Both the position numbers and the translations under genes were made by a program. Below are positions 56,570 to 64,000 of a DNA stretch of 64,000 bases, one piece after another. Source of the DNA: Altimarinus sp041659565 (GTDB lineage Bacteria; Patescibacteriota; Gracilibacteria; BD1-5; UBA6164); assembly GCA_041659565.1 (NCBI GenBank), contig JBAZXZ010000006.1:1-64000 (forward strand). Reading direction: 5' to 3'. Position 1 is the stretch's first letter; each line of letters starts with the position of its first letter. The notes beneath the pieces were generated by a model. That model did not search any database. It was not told where the DNA came from and saw nothing but the letters and a program-made list of their open reading frames with translations.

Positions 56570-56665
56570 TACTTCATTTATTTAAACAAATAAATGAGTA
56601 CTAAAAAAATACAAGCCAGGAGTAAGGATTTAAGGTATATTCCTTAAAAAACTTATAATTGGCTT
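56570..56665. repeat. Two inverted repeats between module genes
   Basis: TACTTCATTTATTT / AAATAAATGAGTA (56570-56600), a terminator-like hairpin after the FtsK-like gene; and AAGCCA..AGGA / TCCTT..TGGCTT (56613-56665), imperfect. No gene in the interval 56567-56733. Confidence 0.6.
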
Positions 56666-56733
56666 ATATATAACAAAAAGACTTTGAAAACACTAGGTAA
56701 TCACTAGGCATATTATATTTTAAATAATAAAAA

Positions 56734-57000
56734 ATGAAACAACAAAAAGACTTCGAAATTTTTCTTAATATAGAAAAAGACAATACTTCATTTTTTGAAG
56801 ATATTACTGAATTTTCAAAAGTATTTTTAGAAGAAAAAGATCTCATTGAATTTTCATGAATTAGTAAAAAACAACTTGATCTCTATCTCTTTAGAAATCC
56901 TGAAATTACAAAAATAAAGAACTGAAAAAGTAGATTTATTTCAATAAAAATTCTGAGGCATGTTATGAAAAACATGAAAAGAAAAAACAATAATTTATAA
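56734..57000 (+). CDS. Small helix-turn-helix-like (excisionase-like) protein
   Basis: 88 residues. The second half FSGISKKQLDLYLFRNPEITKIKNGKSRFISIKILRHVMKNMKR has the pattern of MerR/excisionase winged HTH proteins (recognition helix then KxxGKxRFI). Basic C-terminus (MKNMKRKNNNL). With the FtsK-like gene it supports a mobile-element module. Low similarity; could also be a small DNA-binding regulator. Confidence 0.55.
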
Positions 57001-57015
57001 TTTAAATAAAATAAT

Positions 57016-57210
57016 ATGAACGATAAACTTAAATGATTTAAAACTCTTGAAGAATATGCTAACGAAGAAAAAGAAATTATTAAAGAAAGAACAAATAAAT
57101 GAAGATTGGAGCATTATAAAAGTAAATATTGAGATAGTGAAAAAACAATTTATAGATTTAAAAAATTAGAAAATTGAAAGCTTAAAATAGAAAAAGACTC
57201 CAAAATTTAG
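57016..57210 (+). CDS. Small charged protein, 64 residues
   Basis: Mostly charged and helical (LEEYANEEKEIIKERTNKGRLEHYKSKYGDSEKTIYRFKKLE). Its C-terminal codons and stop lie inside the 22-bp hairpin at 57180. Not recognised. Confidence 0.55.
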
Positions 57211-57231
57211 GAGTCTTTTTCTATTTTAAGC
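57180..57231. terminator. 22-bp perfect hairpin between convergent genes
   Basis: Arms 57180-57201 and 57210-57231 are exactly complementary with an AAAATTTA loop; contains the stop codons of both flanking genes (57208-57210 and 57226-57228). Bidirectional terminator. Confidence 0.9.
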
Positions 57232-59955
57232 TAATATTGTATTTAATTTTTCAATAATTTTTTCTCTATCTCAACTTCAATTTGTTGCTAATCTTAAATA
57301 TGGGATATTATACTTTTCTAAAATACTATTTTTCTTTTTATCTCTTTCAATTTGATCTAAATTATTTTCATGAAACTGAACTCAATCAACCTCGATAACA
57401 AGAATAGGAGTTTTTCAAAATTTTTCAAAAATAAGAAAATCTAATCTTGAATTGTTATTCAAAAACTTTTTTTCAATATCATCTAATTTACTTGTATCAT
57501 TTATAAGAAACTTTAAATGATATTCTAATCTATAATCTAAATTAGAGAAAAGTTTATTACTTATTAAAATTTCTTTAATTAATGCATTTCATATATTTTC
57601 AGAATCATGTTTAGAAACTTTTTCTAAATTATTTTTATTGATAGTAATTTTATCGGAATAATTTTTATATAATAAATCAAAAACTCAAACAATTTCACTA
57701 TTTTTAATATTTTCATCTAAAGAACTATATTCAATATATTTTACTAAATCTTTAATTTCTCTTCATTTTTTAAAAAATAGTTCATGATCAGTTACGATTA
57801 TTAGTTTATTTTTTGCCCTTGAAACAGTAACATTTATTAAATTTGGTTGATCAGCAAATTTTAAAGTTAAGTTTCAATTTTTTGAATTATCAAGAACGGT
57901 AGAAAAAAGAATAATATCTTTTTCTCTTCATTGAAATTTATGAACTGTATTAATATCTATTGTTTCTCAAAATATAGCATTCAATTTTTCTACTTGTTTC
58001 CTAAAAGGTGTTATAATTCAGACATCATCTTTTAGAGTAATATTTTCCTTATTATTTAATAATATATCTTGAATTATATCAATCTCTCTTTGATTATATT
58101 TTCAAGTATTTTCACCTTCTGTTATATCTCTCATATGATTTCATTCTGAACTACGATGAATAACTAGAGGATTTTTATTTTCTCACTCATTTGTATAAAT
58201 TACTAACTCTCAATTATAATATTTTTGATTACAAAAATTAATTATTTTAGGATGACATCTATAATGTTCTTTTAATAAAGTAACTGGAATTTTATCCTTA
58301 TAAATACTTAAAACTGATGTAAGAATATTATGTTTATAATAGTTAAAGTCCTCATCAATAGTTACATTTACTTCTTTTCCATTTGTAATGTGTGTAAGTT
58401 GCTTACTATCTCATACAATTATAACATTTTTACAACATGAAAAAATAAGTATTCCTGTAATAAGATCTACTTGAGAAGATTCATCTACTATTACATAATC
58501 TAGTAAATATCATTTTGGAATTGAACCTAATAATGAATAAGTTGTACTTAAAATTACAGGAAATCTATCCATAAAGTTTGAAGATTCTTTTAAATAATCT
58601 TTTTGAGAAAATGAATCATCTTTAAATTTCTTAAATTTTGCATTGAGTTTATTCTCAAAAATTATTTTAGAATATTTTGTATAATCAGCGACTAATTGAT
58701 CATATTTATTACTTTGAAGTTTGTTTTCTAGTATAGTTATTCAATCTCTTAATTCTTCTATTTTAAGTTCATAAAATTTTCTTTGATAAGACAATATCAA
58801 ATCTATTTCATTTGTATCAAATTTTTTAAACTCAGTAAATCAAAACTTTATAAATAGCTCTATTTTATAAAACCATCATTTATTCCTTCATTGTTTAGAT
58901 TTTTCAGTATTTAATACTAAAAAATTCATTATTTTATCTGAGTTTTTTGCCCAAAGTGGTAGTTTAAAAATTTCTTTTATTTCTTGTTTATTGAAATATT
59001 TTTCAAAATGTTCTTGTTCTAAAAGATAATCTGATAATTCTAATTCTAATCTATGTTTTTCATTATCAGTATCCATTAAAATAGAGATTTCTTCTAATTT
59101 TGAAGTATAATTTCAAATTTTATCTACTTTAAATTCTTTTAGTTCAGGTATATTAGAGAAAAAATAATCTTTATTATCTCTATTTCATAACATTGCAACA
59201 AAGAAATCATAACCTTGTTTTTCTAACTTTTCTTTTACATTTGCTATAGCAGAATTATTGTTTGAAACTATTGCTATTGTTTTATCCTGCATAATTGCAA
59301 GATTTGCAATTATATTTAAAATAGTTTGTGTTTTTCAAGTTCACGGAGGTCATTCAATAACTGATATATTTGAATTAAAAACACTTTCAAGAGCTTTCTT
59401 TTGACTCAGATTAAAATTAAATGGATAAATTAATTCTTTAGGTTTAAAAAATCCAGTTTTATTCGTATATTTTTTAAAAAAATAATCTCATAAAACACTC
59501 TCAGGCAATATAGTTTCTAATTTCTCATATTCTCTTTTTAAAAGTTTTGTTACTTCATTATTTTCTATATTTTCTAAAACTGACTTCAAATTATCTATAA
59601 TAGATGAAACTTTTTCGTTTTTTATTAAATTTTCAATAACTTTGATTTTATTATTTGAAATAACTCATCATTCTTTTAAAAATACTTTGTAATATTTATC
59701 TCAGAAATATAAAACTTCTCTAATGTTAAATAATAATGTTTTTTCAAGGTAAAATAAATTACTATTTATATCAATGTTTTTAGGATCTTTTAAAATAGTT
59801 ATAGAACTAGATTTATATGAATAAATTTTATCTCAATTACTAAACTTCATATTTATCTTATTTCAAGCAAACTGAAAAAATGAAATATTTTCTAATACTT
59901 CATTATTTTCATTTATGATTAAATGTTTTTTGTTATTGTAATAAGTTTTATCCAT
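57226..59955 (-). CDS. SF1 helicase fused to a PD-(D/E)XK nuclease
   Basis: 909 residues. SF1B (Dna2/Upf1-like) helicase: motif I EGPPGTGKTQTIL near residues 199-210, motif II VIVDESSQVDL near 490, LKEHYRCHPKIINFC (motif IV-like), INTVHKFQGREKDIILFS and VTVSRAKNKLIIVTD (motifs V, VI). C-terminal nuclease: SRLDFLIFEKFGKTPILVIEVDGVQFH (D..EVD) as in DUF2726/DUF559-type endonucleases. Start chosen at 59955; ATGs at 59985-59997, overlapping the upstream gene by about 30 bp, are possible. Coupled to the 1190-residue protein. Likely a DNA- or RNA-targeting defence effector. Confidence 0.82.
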
Positions 59956-59965
59956 GTTTTTAGTA

Positions 59966-62900
59966 TTATATTCATAATTCAACATTTTCATCTTCATATT
60001 TAGAATCTCTTAAATAATCATCAGAAAGATTTTTTAAAATTTTAGCAGTTCTAGGCCACTTAATTCTTAATTTTTCATAATTACTTTTAAATCAATCCGA
60101 TAGTTCTTTTTCTTGTATTCATCATTCAAAAATTCATTTTGAGAAGGTTCATCTTGAGTTTCTCTTTCATATTCAAAATCAGATTTCTAAGTCTTTATTC
60201 TCATATTTCTCAAAAATATCTCTGACTTCTTCACAAGGCCAAACTCAGTCTTTTCAAACAGGACAATTAATTAATAGCTCTCAGATTTTTTGACTTCAAA
60301 CTTCATATCTATCAACCTCTTTTAACAAATTTAATGTTTTATTAACCCAATCATCTAAAACATTATAATCAATTATTCATGATTTATCTTTTCACGGAAT
60401 TTTTGTAAACTTCCTAATTATTTCATATGCATTACCTGCTTTAATTTCTTGTTCTTTAGTAACCTCTTCTTTTTTTTCAGCTTTTCTAACTTTGTAATTA
60501 TATGTTACTAATTCTACAAATAAATTTGGATTATTTGCTAACTCTTCATTTAAAATTTTAGGATTATCAACTGCTTTTACATATTGAATTTCAACTCATA
60601 GAATTTTATTTTTTTCAATATTTCATTTTTCTAATTCTTGATAAAGATATAATAAAATATTATTTAGATGATAGCTTAAAGATTGTATCATTCATCATTT
60701 ATTTAAAAACTCTACCAATTTAACCAATGTATCTAATATTAATTCATTATTTAATATTTCTCATTTTTTATCATGTATAATAAAATCAATTTGTTCAAAA
60801 GAATAATTATATAATCAATATTTATTTAATTGTTCAATTATATAGTTAGCTTCTCAATAATCTTCTTCATTTAGAAACTTTAAATAATTTATATTTTTAA
60901 ATCATTCCCAAAATATTTTTTGAATTTCTTCGTTACTTGATTTTAGTAATTTTATCGTTCTAGAATTTAATTTTAATCAGAGTAAAAAATTAGCTATAAC
61001 TTGATTATTTTTAATAGAGTTAATTAAGTTAATTTTACTTTTAACAAAATCATGATTTATGAAATCTATTTGCCTAATGAAATTAATAGCAAATCTCTGT
61101 AAAGGGATTTCCTTATTTTCTAATAAACTAAAAATATTATTTCCAAGTTCATTTATTAAATTAGCCTCAATAATTGATTGTGAAACTAAGTGAACATAAT
61201 CTAATTTTTTAATTAATTCAACTATTCAATCAAATCATTTCTTACTATATATTTCTTTGACTTTATATATTCTTTCAGTATCCGCAATTTTTTTATCTTC
61301 ATCCCAATGTCACTTTTCTCAATTATATTCATTTAATCTTGATAAAATTACTTTCCTATCATTATTAAATAACCCTATATTGGATACTATAATATCACTA
61401 AGAGTCAGTAAAATATGTAAATCTAATAATTCTTGTTCTCATTCCGGATAAACTGAAAGGAAAGGCTTATTATTATATATTTTAAACCTGTAAATTATAT
61501 CTTCTATTTCATTTTGAACTTGGATTAATTTTTGTTGATTTTCAAATTGAGAATAATCATAATTTTTTAATATTTCAATAACTTTTCTAAAATGTTCAAT
61601 AGAAAATTTATCTAAATTATCAATTATATCAACTATAAAATTTTCAACATTTACTTCAAATAAAGTTATAAATAAATCAATAATCTTTATTAAATATTCT
61701 CTATGTTCTACATTTGTCATAGACATTACTCATTTTGACCAGTTTTGATAATTTGGCTCAGCAATATTTGATGATATTGTTTGATTTAATAATTTTGTAA
61801 TTAATTGGAAAATTATATCTGGGTATTTGTCTGATTCACTTTTCAAAATTTCTATTCTATCTTCTATTTTTAAAGAGGTATTATTTCTCCATAATATATA
61901 AATTTCTGATAATGTTCACATTGGTCTATTTGAATGATTTTCTCTAATTGTTGAATCATATTTGTTAGTTAATTTAATTAGAATATTTGTTACTTGCCTT
62001 ATTAAATCTTGATTCCAAGATAATCTTTCAAGTGCCCATAATAAATGAGGATAGGCTCAACCTCAAGAAAGAAATGAATCTGTTTGCTCAAAAACTCCAC
62101 TTAATTTATCAATATTATCTTCAATAAAATCTAAAAATACTTTAGGAGTAGATTCGGCAATATTTTCAATGTTACCTCAAATAGAATTTACGACTTTTGA
62201 TATATCATTATCAAAAGTTAATACTGAGTTTGATATTTCACTTAAAGTACTTTGTATTTCTTGATTTTCATATCATAGAGTAGATAGAAGAGTCAAAGAA
62301 TCACTAATTCATCATTTAATTCTTTGTGAAAAATTAGGTATTTTTCACAAAACCGATGCATACCATCTTTTATCAATTGGTAATTCAAATGATGGGTCAA
62401 TATCTGATAAAGCAACTTTTGAAACTTCTTTAAACTTTCTTAATGTTAAAGTATCTAAATCATCTTTAACATAAATCCATAAATCACTTTTAGAAATTAT
62501 TTGCCAAATATTTCTAATTTTTCTTATAGGTGAATCATCTTCTTTTTCTAATTTTATAAGTTCTTTAATAAAGTCATCATATTTATTTTCCGTAAAAATT
62601 TCAATAAGTTCATTATCTTGTCATTCCTTCCATTCTGAAAGAAGAAAAAAAGCAGTAAGGACTTTTTTATCTATTTTTCATAACCATTTTGGAGTTAGAT
62701 TTTCATTTGGAACTAATTCTTTATTTCTTAATATTGGAAGTATGTATCATTTAGTCTCTCTATAAACTTTCTCAGCTATATCTTTATCTCCTAAAATTTC
62801 TTCTAATCATGAAATTCTATCAAATCTATTCATAGAGTTTAGCTGAATTTCATAATCAAAATAATTTGAATAATAATTATTTCTTCAAATAGGAAATATT

Positions 62901-63538
62901 AAAGTATGTCATTTATTAATAGCTTTACCAATATTACTATTTTCATCTGGAGTAAAACTTTTTCATATAATTAAAACTTTTTCATTCAATTTATTTATTA
63001 CATAATCTAGTTCTTCCTTATTCTCTATAATAAGAACTTCTTTATCATTTTTTTCTAATAAGGATGCTAAAACAAAAGCATAAGATTCAAATAATGAATC
63101 TGAACTTATTTTTATTTTTTTTCAATTATTATTAATGTAGTTTAATAGATTTTGTTTTTCTTCATCTCTTCCGTTAAGTAAAAGAGATTGTTTAATACTT
63201 TTTCAAGTAGATAAAGATATTTCACTCCATCAATTTTCTATATTTTTTATTTTAATTGAGTATTTTATATTTAACCAAAAAATTAGTCATTCATAAAATA
63301 ATCATAAAATAATCATACTAAATATTGTATAAATAGAGATATTTTGAATATTAAAATCAATTCAATAGTATTTATTTAAAAAATATAATATAATACTTGT
63401 TATTATACTACTTGATAATAATAATATTGCTCATTTAATAAGCATTTTTCAAGGACTACTAATAAAGAATGATAAAAATATTCTTCTTTTATCTTCTTTT
63501 GATAAGTGCTTTAAAAATAGTTTTAGCAGTTCTTTCAT
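59966..63538 (-). CDS. 1190-residue membrane-anchored degenerate STAND-like protein
   Basis: Two helices near the N-terminus (about 33-56, 68-88). A segment resembling a STAND/AAA core follows (LLNGRDEEKQNLLNYINNNG, KVLIIGKSF, GHTLIFPIG), but the P-loop is replaced by SSDSLFESYAF, so ATP binding is probably lost. Then a long helical region with blocks SFELPIDKRWYASVLGKIPN, AYPHLLWALERLSW, NRPMGTLSEIYILW. The tail GKRNSRGTFSKGIFEGGIQE, then SDGFKSNYEKLRIKWPRTA, closes it. These blocks recur in large uncharacterised bacterial proteins as I recall. Upstream partner of the helicase-nuclease (10 bp gap). Likely sensor component. Confidence 0.7.
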
Positions 63539-63609
63539 TTATATAATATTAAAATAATTAATCTAATATTTTAATTATAAGAAAAAAATTAAAATATTAA
63601 AATAGTTTT

Positions 63610-63659
63610 AAAAGATAAAAAATAGCTTAAGTCTAAACTTAAGCTATTTTTTATCTTTT
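63610..63659. terminator. 23-bp perfect hairpin
   Basis: Arms 63610-63632 and 63637-63659 are exactly complementary, loop CTAA, T-rich ends in both directions. Lies between the tRNA 3' end and the island gene; terminates tRNA transcription on the minus strand. Confidence 0.9.
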
Positions 63660-63711
63660 AATTCTAACTTCTATTTCTAAATAATAAAAGTTCGATTCTG
63701 TTATGTCTGTT

Positions 63712-63787
63712 TGGTGGACTGAGCGGGGCTCGAACCCGCGACCTTGTCCTTAAGAGGGACCTGCTCTACCAACTGAGCTATCAATCC
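63712..63787 (-). tRNA. tRNA-Lys (CTT)
   Basis: 76 nt on the minus strand with encoded CCA. Acceptor GGATTGA/TCAGTCC, D arm GCTC-AGTTGGTA-GAGC, anticodon loop CTCTTAA (anticodon CTT, Lys), T arm GCGGG-TTCGAGC-CCCGC. One mismatch at 27-43. Being GC-rich it stands out from its surroundings. Borders the island, so a possible insertion landmark, though serine recombinases usually avoid tRNA genes. Confidence 0.95.
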
Positions 63788-63805
63788 AAAAATTATAAGG
63801 ATTTA

Positions 63806-63959
63806 GATTCCGGATCAAGTCCGGAATGACATATGGTCTTATAAAGTTATTGTAGTTTATACAAAGACAGAAAAAATGCAAAAAAATATTTAAATTTATG
63901 TTAAGTTGTACAGGTTACTATAAACTCCAGAGAGATTCCGGATCAAGTCCGGAATGACA
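63806..63959. repeat. Short palindromic repeats, two copies
   Basis: GATTCCGGATCAAGTCCGGA-ATGAC at 63806-63830 and again at 63935-63959, each a palindrome around GATCAAG; a degraded third (GGTCCAGAATGACA) begins near 63967. The motif is a common dispersed repeat in diverse bacteria. Confidence 0.85.
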
Positions 63960-64000
63960 AAAGTTAGGTCCAGAATGACACATTGGTTTTTAAAATCAGC

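Noticed and set aside
896..61726. Many short standard-code ORFs on both strands, often antisense to longer genes
   Set aside because: They are fragments of, or lie opposite to, long table-25 genes with recognisable motifs; TGA ends most of them artificially.
63712..63787. tRNA-Lys as the attachment site of the island
   Set aside because: No duplicated tRNA 3' end was found at the left border, and the recombinase is of the serine type, which rarely uses tRNA genes. The short TTGGTGGACT match with the dispersed repeat is too short to count.

Overview
The window comes from an AT-rich bacterium that reads UGA as glycine (translation table 25), which points to the Gracilibacteria / Absconditabacteria (BD1-5 / SR1) part of the Patescibacteria (CPR). 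In nearly every gene TGA lies in frame exactly where conserved glycines belong: the Walker A loops of the PilT, ABC, OLD, UvrD and FtsK-like proteins, the glycine of the DGN motif in the isoprenyl transferase, and the PG of the response regulator. All coordinates below use TAA and TAG as the only stops. Starts lack clear Shine-Dalgarno motifs and are preceded by A/T-rich sequence.

Layout. 1-2.5 kb: three paralogous exported proteins that look like tail-fibre or adhesin modules. 2.6-14.9 kb: core genes, mostly on the minus strand (PilT with a cyclic-nucleotide-binding-like protein, VKOR and isoprenyl transferase, an RNA m5C methyltransferase, metG with a U32-like protein, and SecD, a glycosyltransferase and a MazF/PemK-like protein, then yidD). 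15-32 kb: membrane and envelope genes, including an ABC exporter with a lipoprotein, two PepSY proteins, two MFS transporters (one with a frameshift), an OmpR/PhoB-type two-component system, DedA, and an SLH-domain protein. Five of these transcription units share a precise promoter pattern: two CTTACA-like hexamers 11 bp apart, then exactly 9 bp to a TATAAT-like box. This looks like the regulon of the local two-component system. 32-36 kb: small metabolic genes (HAD, SDR, inositol-monophosphatase-like) separated by terminator hairpins and a short dispersed repeat.

36-63.7 kb is an accessory island. It opens with a large serine recombinase whose reading frame runs through a copy of the dispersed hairpin repeat. 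Next is a tightly overlapping defence operon: a C-protein-like regulator, a type IIG nuclease-methyltransferase, a second adenine methyltransferase, an OLD-family ATPase/TOPRIM nuclease and a UvrD-like helicase (the last two form a Gabija pair, GajA/GajB), then a small membrane protein. A second two-gene unit follows: a nuclease with a DUF4297/Cap4-like core and an ABC/SMC-like ATPase with a CxxC hook (Lamassu / ABC-three-component style). After an HTH regulator there is a probable ncRNA gene (about 220 nt), three membrane/exported or unknown genes, and a mobile-element module around an FtsK/TcpA-like translocase. The island ends with a minus-strand pair: a 1190-residue membrane-anchored protein resembling a degenerate STAND-type NTPase, and a 909-residue SF1 helicase with a C-terminal PD-(D/E)XK nuclease. 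I consider this pair the best candidate for an incompletely described defence system. A tRNA-Lys(CTT) and short palindromic repeats close the window.

The defence genes use TGA for glycine as freely as the core genes, so they are adapted to a code-25 host. Functional calls rest on motifs seen in translation; no database search was run.
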